Numbered from the stretch's first letter, positions 8,732 to 17,839 are shown. The stretch is DNA of 40,000 nucleotides from Rhizobiales bacterium TNE-4 (GCA_019083985.1 JAHRCV010000002.1:505001-545000), one strand, 5' to 3'. Translations and numbers: made by a program. The notes: generated by a model not told the origin, from the letters alone.

Positions 8732-8899
8732 AGTTGGTCTCCCCTCGGCTGGTAGCCCAGCCCTTGGTGAAGGCTAGCCTGAGACGTAGCAGCCTGTCAC
8801 GCTGCTGGTGGCATGGCGGCAAAACGCCTCACCCCTTTCGTGCTCTCTGCTGCCGCTCAAGCCTTTCATGCGATGGGCTATCGCCCCACATGGCAGTGC

Positions 8900-9745
8900 A
8901 TGAGACACGCTTTCGCCGGGGGCCTCGCCCTCCTTTTGCTCACGGGATGCGGCCAAGATCCCGCCCCGATCGCGCAGCAGGAAATTGCGGCGGCGGCACA
9001 AGAAATTGCCGGAACGCCCGCGCCCAAAATCGGCCTTCCGGATCGGACAGGGGCGGAGACGACCCTGCAGAGAGTGGAAGCCCGGCTGCGGCCGGCCGCC
9101 ACCGCAGTCTGCCGGGAAAAGGGCGGGGGGCACTGCCGCTGGCGGGTCGAATACCGCCACGATCCGGTGTTCAACGCGTTTGCATCGGGTCAGGATCAGA
9201 TCGTGATGCATGGCGGGCTTTTCAGCGCAGCCAGCAACGAGACTGATATCGCTATGGTGCTGGCGCATGAGCAGGCCCACCATATTCTGGACCATATTGC
9301 CGAAACCAATCGCAATGCTGGGATTGGCGCCTTTGTCGCGGACATTCTGATCGTTCTGGGGGCGCAATGGCTGGCGGTTGAATTGGGGCTACCCTTGCCC
9401 GGTGGCCTTGTTGAAACCGCTCGCCAGACCGCCGCAGGCGTTGGCGCCAAAGCCGGCGTGCTGGCATTCAGCGTCGAGAACGAGAAAGAGGCGGATGCAC
9501 TGGCCGCGGATATCCTGCGGCGCGCAGGCTATGACCCCAAGAATGCCCGCGGCATGGTGCTCGCCATGGGCGCGCTCTCAAAGGGCGATACGACGCCGCG
9601 CTTTCTAAGGACCCATCCGGCGGGGCCCGAACGCCTCGCCCATTGGGACAGGATGGCCTCCGGTGCGCCGGCTGCAACGCCCCGGTCTGAAACATGGATG
9701 GAATGGCTGTCCGGTTGGGTGGCAACAATCCGCGCCGCGCTTTAG
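8900..9745 (+). CDS. M48-like metallopeptidase, predicted lipoprotein
   Basis: A 281-residue protein from ATG 8900; upstream in-frame ATGs at 8813 and 8873 exist, but the 8900 start gives a clean lipoprotein signal, MRHAFAGGLALLLLTGC, with lipobox LLTGC. The zinc motif HEQAH (HExxH) occurs near residue 125 in LAHEQAHHILDH, and a downstream ENEKEADALAADIL supplies the third ligand as in M48 peptidases. Its likely site is the periplasmic face of a membrane, where M48 lipoproteins (BepA/LoiP-like) do outer-membrane quality control; that role is inference. A hydrophobic segment (ADILIVLGAQWLAVELG) sits between the motifs. It is transcribed divergently from the binding-protein operon. Confidence 0.85.
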   Translation: MRHAFAGGLALLLLTGCGQDPAPIAQQEIAAAAQEIAGTPAPKIGLPDRTGAETTLQRVEARLRPAATAVCREKGGGHCRWRVEYRHDPVFNAFASGQDQIVMHGGLFSAASNETDIAMVLAHEQAHHILDHIAETNRNAGIGAFVADILIVLGAQWLAVELGLPLPGGLVETARQTAAGVGAKAGVLAFSVENEKEADALAADILRRAGYDPKNARGMVLAMGALSKGDTTPRFLRTHPAGPERLAHWDRMASGAPAATPRSETWMEWLSGWVATIRAAL

Positions 9746-9756
9746 CGGCGCGTTCT
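9731..9756 (+). terminator. Intrinsic-terminator-like hairpin at the end of the M48 gene
   Basis: An 8-bp stem (CGCGCCGC / GCGGCGCG) with loop GCTTTA is followed by TTCTT. The M48 stop codon TAG lies across the loop and second arm. The convergent small gene begins its stop at 9756, so the hairpin may serve both strands. Confidence 0.55.
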
Positions 9757-10082
9757 TACTCAACCGAGCATGAATCCGTGCGCTGGCCGCCATTGCCATA
9801 AGTGTAGGTAATCGATGGCGAGAAGCGATGTGTCAGCACGTAATCGGTGCCACGCCCGGTCACATATCCGTTGACGGTCAGGGTCCCCATTTCGCGCTTG
9901 ATGCCGCGCACGCCATAGACCGTTTCCTTCCCCTGCATCACGGACACCAGCGTGCCTGCATCGTCATCGAGAATGAGCCGATACGCGACACCTGAGGCCT
10001 TGCAGCTATAGGTCGTAATGGCCGCCTGAGCCCCGCCTCCACCCAAGAGGACAAGGGCGACACACATACCAACCCGGGACAT
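9756..10082 (-). CDS. Small exported protein of unknown function
   Basis: A 108-residue protein from ATG 10082 (an in-frame start at 10100 is also possible). It opens with a typical Sec signal peptide, MSRVGMCVALVLLGGGGAQA, followed by a short domain beginning ITTYSCKASG and ending DSCSVE. The two cysteines may form a disulfide. The mature part is rich in beta-prone residues and Gly/Thr/Tyr. I do not recognise the family. It converges on the M48 gene. Confidence 0.65.
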   Translation of the reverse strand: MSRVGMCVALVLLGGGGAQAAITTYSCKASGVAYRLILDDDAGTLVSVMQGKETVYGVRGIKREMGTLTVNGYVTGRGTDYVLTHRFSPSITYTYGNGGQRTDSCSVE

Positions 10083-10232
10083 ACGCTCACTCCGCAACAC
10101 TTATAGCCATCTCAGATACACTAGCGCTCATGCTGGCGCGGCACCTTGCTGCAAATCAAGCTCGGATAAACCCTCTTTTGACAGCCCCGTGGTTTGGCGG
10201 CTCTCTTCGGCTTCGTAAGACGGAGAAAGCCC

Positions 10233-11876
10233 ATGGAACGGTTGGAAGCCAATCGCGTCGACATCGCCAATCGGACCATCGAAGCCACCGCGATCGCGTG
10301 GCAGGACGGCAAGATCGTGGCGATCCATCCGCTTGGCCCTGCCCGCCCGGACCTGCCCTTCCTCCTACCCGGCTTTATCGATGCGCATGTCCATATCGAA
10401 AGTAGTCTTTTGCCACCGGCGGAATTCGCCCGCCTCGCCGTCCGGCAAGGCACCGTAGCGACCATCTCCGATCCGCATGAAATCGCAAATGTGCTGGGGA
10501 TCGACGGCGTGCGCTTCATGGTGCACGAAGGACTGCAAACGCCGCTTCACATTCTGTTTGGCGCGCCAAGCTGTGTTCCCGCGACGCCGTTTGAAACGGC
10601 CGGCGCCACGCTCGGCCCAGTCGATGTCGCTGCCCTGCTCGATGAGCCCGGTATTGGCTACCTCTCGGAAGTGATGAACTTCCCCGGCGTCCTCGCAGGT
10701 GATCCGGATTTGATGGCCAAGATCGCAGCCGCACATCAACGCGGCCTGCCGGTCGATGGGCATGCGCCAGGCCTGCGCGGGGAAGATGCGCGCCGCTATG
10801 CAAATGCCGGCATCTCAACCGATCATGAATGCGTGAGCCTCGACGAAGCGGAGGACAAGATCGCAGCAGGAATGAAAATCATCATAAGAGAGGGATCAGC
10901 CGCGCGCAATTTCGATGCACTGCATCCCTTGCTGGCGCGCCACCCCGGAAAGATCATGTTCTGTACCGATGATTGTCACCCTGACGATCTCGTTGAAGGC
11001 CATATCAACCGGTTAGCGGCGCGCGCCTGCGCGCGCGGCCACGACCTGTTTGATGTGCTGACAGCGGGCTGTATCACACCACGCGAGCATTATCGCCTGC
11101 CCCTAGGCACATTACAGGTGGGCGACCCGATGACCGGGACACTCGTGGCAAATTTGAAAGACTTCCACGTTGTCGCGACGATCATTGATGGCGTGACGGT
11201 CTTTGCTGATGGCAAAACGCGCCTTCCCTATCGCGCCGCAACGGCAGTGAACCGATTTGACGCGCCGCCTGTCTCGCCCGATTCACTGAAGATCGCGGCA
11301 CCTTCGGGAGCATCATCAGCATCTTGCCGCATCATCGTGGCGCAGGATGGTCAATTGATCACCGATGAAGCCATCGAAAGCTTGCCCGTCCTCAAAGGAG
11401 AGATTCATGCAGCACCCGAGCGCGACCTCCTGCTCATCGCTGTTGTCAATCGCTATGCAAAAGCCCCACCCGCTCTGGCTTTGATCAAGGGCTTTGGCTT
11501 GAAACAGGGCGCGATTGCATCAAGCGTCGCCCATGATTCTCACAATGTCGTTGCTGTCGGTTGCGATGCCGCGTCTTTAGCGCAAGCGATCAATGCCGTG
11601 GTGGCCACAGGCGGCGGACTTTCGGTGACGGATGGCCACACGGTAGAGGCCTTGCCGCTTCCGATCGCCGGATTGATGAGCGACCGTGAGGGCGATGACG
11701 TGGCGCGTGACTTCGCCTTGCTTACGAAAAAGGCACACGCGCTCGGCTCAAATCTACGCTCTCCGATGATGGCGCTGTCCTTCATGGCGCTTCTGGTCAT
11801 TCCGCGCCTGAAGCTGAGTGACAAAGGCCTGTTCGATGGCGAGCGCTTTTCCTTTTGTGACCTGATCGTGCGTTAA
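10233..11876 (+). CDS. ade: Adenine deaminase
   Basis: A 547-residue amidohydrolase-superfamily enzyme converting adenine to hypoxanthine and ammonia. Landmarks of the bacterial Ade/AdeC family are present: GFIDAHVHIESS near residue 47 (HxH metal site), SDPHEIANVLG, CTDDCHPDDLVEGH in the middle and the C-terminal-domain signature SSVAHDSHNVVAVG. The ATG at 10233 follows CGGAGAAAG and is preferred over an in-frame ATG at 10194. Full length for the family. With the amidases to its left it points to purine and amide nitrogen salvage. It ends four bases before the convergent FAD oxidoreductase gene. Confidence 0.95.
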   Translation: MERLEANRVDIANRTIEATAIAWQDGKIVAIHPLGPARPDLPFLLPGFIDAHVHIESSLLPPAEFARLAVRQGTVATISDPHEIANVLGIDGVRFMVHEGLQTPLHILFGAPSCVPATPFETAGATLGPVDVAALLDEPGIGYLSEVMNFPGVLAGDPDLMAKIAAAHQRGLPVDGHAPGLRGEDARRYANAGISTDHECVSLDEAEDKIAAGMKIIIREGSAARNFDALHPLLARHPGKIMFCTDDCHPDDLVEGHINRLAARACARGHDLFDVLTAGCITPREHYRLPLGTLQVGDPMTGTLVANLKDFHVVATIIDGVTVFADGKTRLPYRAATAVNRFDAPPVSPDSLKIAAPSGASSASCRIIVAQDGQLITDEAIESLPVLKGEIHAAPERDLLLIAVVNRYAKAPPALALIKGFGLKQGAIASSVAHDSHNVVAVGCDAASLAQAINAVVATGGGLSVTDGHTVEALPLPIAGLMSDREGDDVARDFALLTKKAHALGSNLRSPMMALSFMALLVIPRLKLSDKGLFDGERFSFCDLIVR

Positions 11877-11879
11877 GGC

Positions 11880-13169
11880 TCACATTTCGAGCCCGGCCTT
11901 GCGCCGCTCCACGGCAGAAATCGCGTGGAAGCCGATAGTCCGAAATGGTTCAGGGGCTACCCAATTCGCTTGGCCGTAAACCGTTTCAACATCGGTCTGC
12001 GGCGCGCCGGTAACGATAAGATTGGCGAGACGTTGACCGAGCAGCGTGCCCTTTACGATGCCTGAGCCATTGCATCCGGCGGCGCCATAGACGCCGTCCG
12101 CCACTTTGCCCCAGCGCGGGGCACCATTCATTGTCAGTGCCGTCGTACCGCTCCAGACATGCTCCAGATGCCGATGGCTGAGCATGGGATAGCGGCGATG
12201 GAAGCATGATGTCAGCGCGGTGCGCACATCAGATGGATCAAGCGGCTTTTCGTAAGCGTAGAGCGAACGTACCAGCAGCCGATTGTGTCCGGCGCGGCGC
12301 AAGGTTGTGCCCAACCGATGCGAGGGCAACACGCCCCAAGCTGGATCGCCGAGTTGCGATGCATCGTGTGCGTCAAGCTCTTCGGTCAGTCCTGCGAACG
12401 TGTAAATCGTTACCAGACGATCGCGCCAATAGCCGAAATTCTTGATGGCCGCGTTCGTCGCAAAAATCACATGATCAGCATGGAAGCGCGCATGGTCTGT
12501 CGCGATGAGCGATGGTGGCCCGGCCTCAAACCGCACCACGGGAGAATTCTCATAAAGTGCAATCGCTTTGGGCAGGGTATCGGCCAAGCCGCGGATCAGC
12601 GCGGCCGGTTGCAGCAAATGGCCTTCATCGATCGCGATGCCGCATTGATAATAGTCCATCCCCGTGGCCTGCCGGATTGCGGCACGATCAAGCAGGCGAT
12701 GCGGAACGCCAAGCGCCTTGGCTCGGGCCGCCATGCCTTCAACCTTGTCGATGCCGAGCGGCGTTGCCGCCGCCGTGATCCGACCCGTATGCTGCAAGTC
12801 GCAGTTAAACCCCCCCTCTGCCATCACATCGGTCAGCGCATCGAAGCCCTCGCGTAGACACGCGTTGAGCGTATCGGCATGAACAAGCTGCGCGCCGGAG
12901 AGATCGAGCTTGAGATCGTGCTGGCTGGCGAAGCCAGAGTTACGACCAGACGAGCCCTCGCCGATTTCGGTGGCCTCCAGAACGACGATCTCAGCATCAG
13001 GATCAAGCGCATGCAAACGACGCGCTGCTGCGAGGCCAGTATAACCGCCGCCAATGATGGCATATTTGACGCGATGCTCGCCGGTGGCAGCTGGGCGCGG
13101 TTCACGCTTCGGCAGAAGCGCGTTCCAGCCGCACCGGTCATCATAACGGGGATAGGTCAACCGCCCCAT
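11880..13169 (-). CDS. FAD-dependent oxidoreductase, DAO/PuuB-like
   Basis: A 429-residue D-amino-acid-oxidase-superfamily flavoprotein. The N-terminus, with TYPRYDDRCGWNALLP before the dinucleotide fold, resembles gamma-glutamylputrescine oxidase and related amine oxidases. The Rossmann motif IIGGGYTGLAAARRL is near residue 40, and GEGSSGRNSGF, the FAD-contacting stretch of this group, follows. The C-terminal GAAGCNGSGIVKGTLLG closes the FAD site. Start at ATG 13169; a TTG at 13181 is less likely. It lies 91 bp downstream of the dehydrogenase fusion on the same strand and may belong to the aromatic operon or stand alone. The substrate is unknown; an amine or amino acid is inferred from the family. 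Confidence 0.85.
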   Translation of the reverse strand: MGRLTYPRYDDRCGWNALLPKREPRPAATGEHRVKYAIIGGGYTGLAAARRLHALDPDAEIVVLEATEIGEGSSGRNSGFASQHDLKLDLSGAQLVHADTLNACLREGFDALTDVMAEGGFNCDLQHTGRITAAATPLGIDKVEGMAARAKALGVPHRLLDRAAIRQATGMDYYQCGIAIDEGHLLQPAALIRGLADTLPKAIALYENSPVVRFEAGPPSLIATDHARFHADHVIFATNAAIKNFGYWRDRLVTIYTFAGLTEELDAHDASQLGDPAWGVLPSHRLGTTLRRAGHNRLLVRSLYAYEKPLDPSDVRTALTSCFHRRYPMLSHRHLEHVWSGTTALTMNGAPRWGKVADGVYGAAGCNGSGIVKGTLLGQRLANLIVTGAPQTDVETVYGQANWVAPEPFRTIGFHAISAVERRKAGLEM

Positions 13170-13260
13170 CGCGCACTCCAATCCTAGCCGATCAGCTGCG
13201 CGCGACGCGGAGCCAATCCTTTTCGGGCTTATCGCGTGAAGCGCTCAACTTCAATCAAGA

Positions 13261-15288
13261 TCAGTCCGGCCTATGGAGGCGCGCCTTCTCAGTTGCGAGC
13301 CTTTGCGCCAATGCCGCGACTTTGAAGGATGATCCGCCGAGCGTCGCAATTGATTCCACCTGATGAACCACTTCATCCCAACCCATCACATCACCGGCAA
13401 ACATGGGTCCTCCGCGATAGGCGGGAAATCCGTAGCCATTCAACAAGACAAGATCGATATCGCTCGCCTGCGCGGCAACCCCATCATTGAGGATCGATGC
13501 GCCTTCATTCGCCATCACGGCCAAAACGCGTGCGACGATCTCATCCGCCGTCCATGCCCGCTGCGGATAGCCAGCAACAGCCGCATGCGCGCGCACCAGC
13601 GCCTCGATCTCGGGATCGCGAATGCGTTGTCCATTTTCATAACGATACCAGCCAGAGCCCGTCTTCTGACCGAAACGCCCCATCTCGCAAATCCGGTCCG
13701 CGATGGGCACATAACGATCATCAGGCCGCCGGGTTGGTGCGAGCGCCTTCCGCCGCGCCCATGAGATATCAAGCCCCGCTAAATCGGATTGGGCAAACGG
13801 CCCCATGGCGAAGCCATAGCGTTCAAGCGCCTCATCGATTTCGAACGGCAGCGCGCCTTCTTCGAGCATGAATTCGCAGGCCACCCGATATTGCGAAAAA
13901 ATGCGATTGCCGATGAAACCATCGCAGACGCCAGCGACGACAGCGATCTTGCCGAGGCGACGGCCAACAGCGAGTGCCGTCGCTAGAACATCCGGTGCCG
14001 TGTGATCCCCTCGCACCACTTCAAGCATTTTCATAATGTTCGCCGGCGAGAAAAAATGCATGCCGACGAGGCGCGACGGATCGGACAAGCCTTCCGCCAT
14101 ACGATCAATATTCAGATAGGACGTATTGGTTGCGAGGACGCAAGAGGGTTTCGTGATGGCATCAAGCTGCGCAAAGAGCGCCTTTTTGACGGCCATATCC
14201 TCGAAGATCGCTTCCAGCACGAGACCGGTGGATCGCAAGACAGCCAGATCCGTGCGAGGTGAAAGACGGGCGAGCCTTTCCTGCCGCACTGCATCCTTCA
14301 AGCGCCCGCCCGTAACGAGACGCTCATAGATCGCCTTGATCCGCGTAACCCCACGCGTCAGCGCAGCATCATCCATCTCGATCAGCGTGACATCATAACC
14401 GGCGTCGAGAAAAGCCACCGCAATGCCGGTCCCCATCGTGCCGGCGCCGATGATGCCCACGGTCTGAACCGTGCGCGCCGGTTGCGATTGCGCGCGTGAT
14501 CGGTGGGCAAGATCGCGCTCGGCCCAAGTCACATAATTGAGTGCTGCCGCCTGCGGCCCGCGCGCGAGACGCGACGCCACAGCCTGTTCTTCGGCAAGAC
14601 CCGTCGCATAATCTTGTGTCGCCGCGAGGCGTAACAGGCGGACGATCTCCTGCGGCGCATCCTGACCCCGCAAGCGGCGCAGAAATGGCGCGGTCGCTTG
14701 AACAAGCCCCGCATCGTCCGCCGCAATGGCCAATGCGCCCGTATGGCGTAAGGCGGTTCCCGCCAAAGAGCGAGCCATGGCGATCGCCTCCGCAAGGCCA
14801 TCACTCGTCGCAACATGATCCACAAGACCGCAGCGCAACGCTTCGTCTGCCTGCACCATGCGGCCAGAGAGCAGAAGATCGGCCGCTAATGGCAGGCCTA
14901 CAAGGCGCGGCAGAGTTTGTGTCCCGCCTGCCCCAGGGATGCGCCCACGCTTCACAAAAGTGAAGCCGAGCCGCGCACCCGCCACAATAATCCGTGCATG
15001 CGCCGCGAGACCAAATTCGCAGACCTCATCACTCACCGTGTCCTGCCACACGGCCACGATAGGTTTTTCACTATTTTCGACCTGCTGCAGCAAGGCGGGC
15101 AGCGCTTTCACGCGCTCGACATCCTCAATCGGTTGACTGCCCGAAAAAGCGATAACGAATCCTTCTACAGCGGCAGCGGCTTGGAGTTCCGCAAGGCTGC
15201 CCGACAGTCCTGCATCCATCGCCGCGCCAAGATCGCCGACGGCGATTACTGCTATTCCGTCTTGCACACGATGGGAGAGAGCGGCCAT
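13261..15288 (-). CDS. Crotonase / 3-hydroxyacyl-CoA dehydrogenase fusion (FadB/FadJ-like)
   Basis: A 675-residue beta-oxidation-type fusion. Residues 1-180 form a crotonase domain, about 275-455 the NAD-binding 3-hydroxyacyl-CoA dehydrogenase domain (VGIIGAGTMGTGIA at 277-290; HFFSPAN holds the catalytic histidine), and the remainder two dehydrogenase C-terminal domains. The dehydrogenase half looks intact. In the crotonase half the first catalytic glutamate position is kept (E91), but the second, expected just before GRIPGAGGTQ, is a phenylalanine (F111), and the oxyanion-hole sequence is atypical, so hydratase activity is doubtful. It starts 11 bp after the flavoprotein stop, so the two are one operon. 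Likely role: oxidation of a ring-derived hydroxyacyl-CoA. Confidence 0.9.
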   Translation of the reverse strand: MAALSHRVQDGIAVIAVGDLGAAMDAGLSGSLAELQAAAAVEGFVIAFSGSQPIEDVERVKALPALLQQVENSEKPIVAVWQDTVSDEVCEFGLAAHARIIVAGARLGFTFVKRGRIPGAGGTQTLPRLVGLPLAADLLLSGRMVQADEALRCGLVDHVATSDGLAEAIAMARSLAGTALRHTGALAIAADDAGLVQATAPFLRRLRGQDAPQEIVRLLRLAATQDYATGLAEEQAVASRLARGPQAAALNYVTWAERDLAHRSRAQSQPARTVQTVGIIGAGTMGTGIAVAFLDAGYDVTLIEMDDAALTRGVTRIKAIYERLVTGGRLKDAVRQERLARLSPRTDLAVLRSTGLVLEAIFEDMAVKKALFAQLDAITKPSCVLATNTSYLNIDRMAEGLSDPSRLVGMHFFSPANIMKMLEVVRGDHTAPDVLATALAVGRRLGKIAVVAGVCDGFIGNRIFSQYRVACEFMLEEGALPFEIDEALERYGFAMGPFAQSDLAGLDISWARRKALAPTRRPDDRYVPIADRICEMGRFGQKTGSGWYRYENGQRIRDPEIEALVRAHAAVAGYPQRAWTADEIVARVLAVMANEGASILNDGVAAQASDIDLVLLNGYGFPAYRGGPMFAGDVMGWDEVVHQVESIATLGGSSFKVAALAQRLATEKARLHRPD

Positions 15289-15298
15289 TGGCGTGGTC

Positions 15299-17638
15299 TT
15301 ATTCCGCCGCTTTTGGCCATGTATTAGCGTGACGTGTCGGCTTCGCCTTAAGCTTCAGATCGATCAGATCATCGCGCTCACGGACCGAATTACGCATCAG
15401 CTGATCTTTGCCCGCGAAATACTGTTTCGGCACTGTCACATCGGCTTGATACCATGCCGCCGCACGCAAGGTGAATGCTGGATCAGCGAGGTGCGGCCGC
15501 CCCAACGCCACAAGATCAGCGCGCCCCGCAGCAATGATGGTGTTCATTTGATCCGCACTGGTGATGGCACCGACCGCCATCGTCGCAATACCGGCTTCGT
15601 TGCGGATGCGATCAGCATAAGGCGTCTGGAACATGCGGCCGAACACCGGGCGTGCATCAGCCACGGTCTGCCCCGTCGAAACGTCGATCAGATCGCAACC
15701 TGCCTCAGCAAAAGCGCGGCCGATCGCTACCGATTCAGCATCCGTAAGGCCGCCTTCTTTCCAATCCGTCGCGGAAATACGCACGGACATAGGCTTGTCC
15801 GCAGGCCAGACCTCACGCAAGGCATGGAAGATTTCGAGCGGATAACGCAAGCGGTTCTCAAGGCTACCACCATAGGCGTCGGTGCGATGATTGGTGAGCG
15901 GGGAGAGAAAGCTTGCAAGCAAATAGCCATGAGCCGCATGCATTTCAAGCATGTCGAACCCGGCGCGATGGCCACGTTTCGCAGCCGCCACAAAATCCGC
16001 CTTCACGCGATCCATATCGGCGCGGTCCATCTCCCGTGGCGTCTGGCTTTCGGGGTAATAGGGAATGGGTGAGGCGGACATGATTGGCCAATTGCCTGCG
16101 GGCAGCGGACGATCCATGCCATCCCACATCAGCTTGGTTGACCCTTTGCGCCCTGCATGGCCGAGCTGCAACGCAATCTTCGCGGCCGAATGCTGATGCA
16201 CGAAATCGACGATGCGCTTCCACGCCGCTTCCTGCGCGTCGGTGTAAAGACCGGCGCATCCCGGCGTGATACGCGCATCCTCTGACACGCAGGTCATCTC
16301 GGTATAGATGAGCCCTGCACCGCCTGTCGCACGCGCGCCATAATGCATCAAATGCCAATCGCCGGGCAGACCATTCTCGGCGCTGTATTGGCACATCGGC
16401 GAGACAACAGCTCGATTTTCAAGCTTCATGCCGCGCAAGAAGAAGGGCTGAAATAAAGGCGGCACTGGTGTGCCATCTTTGCGATATTTGGCGTCCGCAC
16501 CCGCCTCATCCGCACAGAGCTGATCGATCGCAGCCACCAGTTCGGGCGCACGCAGCGCGAGATTATCATAGGTGATCGCTTTCGAACGCGTCATCAGGCC
16601 GAAGACGAAGCGCAATGGCGCGAACGGCCAGAAGCGTTTCACCTCTTCGAACCAGACAAGGCTCACTTCGGCCGCGTGCTGCGTCTTCTCGACTTCGAGG
16701 CGGCGTGTCTGCTCGTAATGCGAAAGCGCTTGCGGGACGTTAAGCCCTTGGTGGACGAAAGATTCATGCAGCGCAATCGCATCTTCCATCGCAAGCTTGG
16801 TACCGGACCCGATGGAAAAATGTGCTGATGCCTTCGCATCGCCCATGATGACGACATTGTCCTTTACCCAACGCTTGCATTGGATGACCGGAAAATTGCG
16901 CCATAGCGAGCGATTGGTGATGAGTGGATGACCTTGAAGCTCGTCCTTGAAGACGTTTTCAAGGAACCGCGCTGATGTCGCCTCGTCCATGGCGCCGAGA
17001 CCGGCACGCTTGAACGTTTCGGGGTCGGTCTCCATCACCCAGGTCGAACGCCCTGCCTCATATTGATAGCAATGGGCAATGAAGATGCCGTGTTCGGTTT
17101 CTTTGAAGAAGAAGGTGAAACTGTCGAAAGGTCGCGTCGACCCCATCCATGCGAAATGGTTGGGACGGATTTCTACTTGTGGCTGGAAATGATCTTTCCA
17201 CGTGTCGCGGATACGGCTGTTGATGCCATCGGCCGCTATGACGAGGTCATAGTCCTTGGCGAACGCGTCGACATCGTCGATCTCGCGATTGAAGACCAGA
17301 TTAACACCGAGCGCGGTCGCCCGCTCCTGCAAGAGACGCAGGAGCGTATGACGCGAGCACCCACAGAACCCATTGCCACCGATCCGATGGACCGTGTCTT
17401 TGAAATGGATCTCAATATCGTCCCAATAGGCGAATTCAGACGCGATGGCACGATAGCTTGGCTCATCGACGCGCTTGAAGATGTCGAGCGTCTGATCGGA
17501 GAAGACGACGCCGAAGCCAAACGTATCGTCCTGCCGGTTGCGCTCGAAGACCGTGACATCGATCTGAGGCCAGTCCCGTTTCATCAAAAGAGCGAAATAA
17601 AGGCCCGCAGGACCGCCGCCGACAACCGCTATGCGCAT
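15299..17638 (-). CDS. Bifunctional aryl-CoA monooxygenase / OYE reductase (2-aminobenzoyl-CoA monooxygenase/reductase-like)
   Basis: A 779-residue two-domain flavoprotein. Residues 1 to about 375 are an FAD aromatic monooxygenase domain with VVGGGPAG (5-12), a DG motif (AADGIN, 135-140) and a GD motif (GDAKASAHFSIGSG, 266-279). Residues about 393-770 are an Old Yellow Enzyme domain of the YqjM type with PMCQYS (414-419) and HAAHGYL, then LSPLTNHRTDAYGGS. This fusion is the architecture of 2-aminobenzoyl-CoA monooxygenase/reductase, which hydroxylates and reduces anthraniloyl-CoA to a non-aromatic ring; relatives are annotated salicylyl-CoA 5-hydroxylase. It is first in the minus-strand arm, divergent from the SDR-MarR arm, and an aryl-CoA ligase lies nearby. 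The exact substrate is inferred. Confidence 0.9.
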   Translation of the reverse strand: MRIAVVGGGPAGLYFALLMKRDWPQIDVTVFERNRQDDTFGFGVVFSDQTLDIFKRVDEPSYRAIASEFAYWDDIEIHFKDTVHRIGGNGFCGCSRHTLLRLLQERATALGVNLVFNREIDDVDAFAKDYDLVIAADGINSRIRDTWKDHFQPQVEIRPNHFAWMGSTRPFDSFTFFFKETEHGIFIAHCYQYEAGRSTWVMETDPETFKRAGLGAMDEATSARFLENVFKDELQGHPLITNRSLWRNFPVIQCKRWVKDNVVIMGDAKASAHFSIGSGTKLAMEDAIALHESFVHQGLNVPQALSHYEQTRRLEVEKTQHAAEVSLVWFEEVKRFWPFAPLRFVFGLMTRSKAITYDNLALRAPELVAAIDQLCADEAGADAKYRKDGTPVPPLFQPFFLRGMKLENRAVVSPMCQYSAENGLPGDWHLMHYGARATGGAGLIYTEMTCVSEDARITPGCAGLYTDAQEAAWKRIVDFVHQHSAAKIALQLGHAGRKGSTKLMWDGMDRPLPAGNWPIMSASPIPYYPESQTPREMDRADMDRVKADFVAAAKRGHRAGFDMLEMHAAHGYLLASFLSPLTNHRTDAYGGSLENRLRYPLEIFHALREVWPADKPMSVRISATDWKEGGLTDAESVAIGRAFAEAGCDLIDVSTGQTVADARPVFGRMFQTPYADRIRNEAGIATMAVGAITSADQMNTIIAAGRADLVALGRPHLADPAFTLRAAAWYQADVTVPKQYFAGKDQLMRNSVRERDDLIDLKLKAKPTRHANTWPKAAE

Positions 17639-17730
17639 GACCGGTCTCCTCTCCGCAAAATCATTTTAAGCTTCAAATAGAAGCCCGGCAAGCGGCCGTA
17701 TCGGCGGTCGGCGAAAAAGCCGCAGCGAAA

Positions 17731-17746
17731 CAACTAATTTGAAATA
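17731..17746. promoter_or_regulatory. Possible degenerate second MarR-type half site
   Basis: This 16-base stretch matches the perfect inverted repeat at 17814-17829 at 11 of 16 positions and lies on the side of the divergent monooxygenase gene. It would allow one regulator to control both arms. The region is AT-rich, so chance similarity is a real possibility. Confidence 0.2.
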
Positions 17747-17809
17747 ATACATTGATAATACGATATTTTTTGATCTTATCATGCTCCGCACCAACCCCCA
17801 TGATGACGC

Positions 17810-17839
17810 TGGACAATTCTTTTGAATTGCGAATAATAT
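17810..17839 (+). promoter_or_regulatory. Candidate promoter of the SDR-marR-ligase operon with an operator-like inverted repeat
   Basis: TGGACA (17810-17815) and ATAATA (17833-17838) are spaced 17 bp and resemble -35 and -10 boxes. Lying across the spacer is a perfect inverted repeat, CAATTC-TTTT-GAATTG (17814-17829). Operators of MarR proteins are commonly short palindromes overlapping promoter elements, and a MarR gene is second in this operon. A strong AAGGAG ribosome site at 17847-17852 precedes the ATG at 17858, so the leader would be only about 12 nt. Confidence 0.55.

Noticed and set aside
11874-11898. Weak inverted repeat GGCTC/GAGCC between adenine deaminase and the FAD oxidoreductase
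   Set aside because: Only five base pairs with no T-run; not enough to call a terminator.
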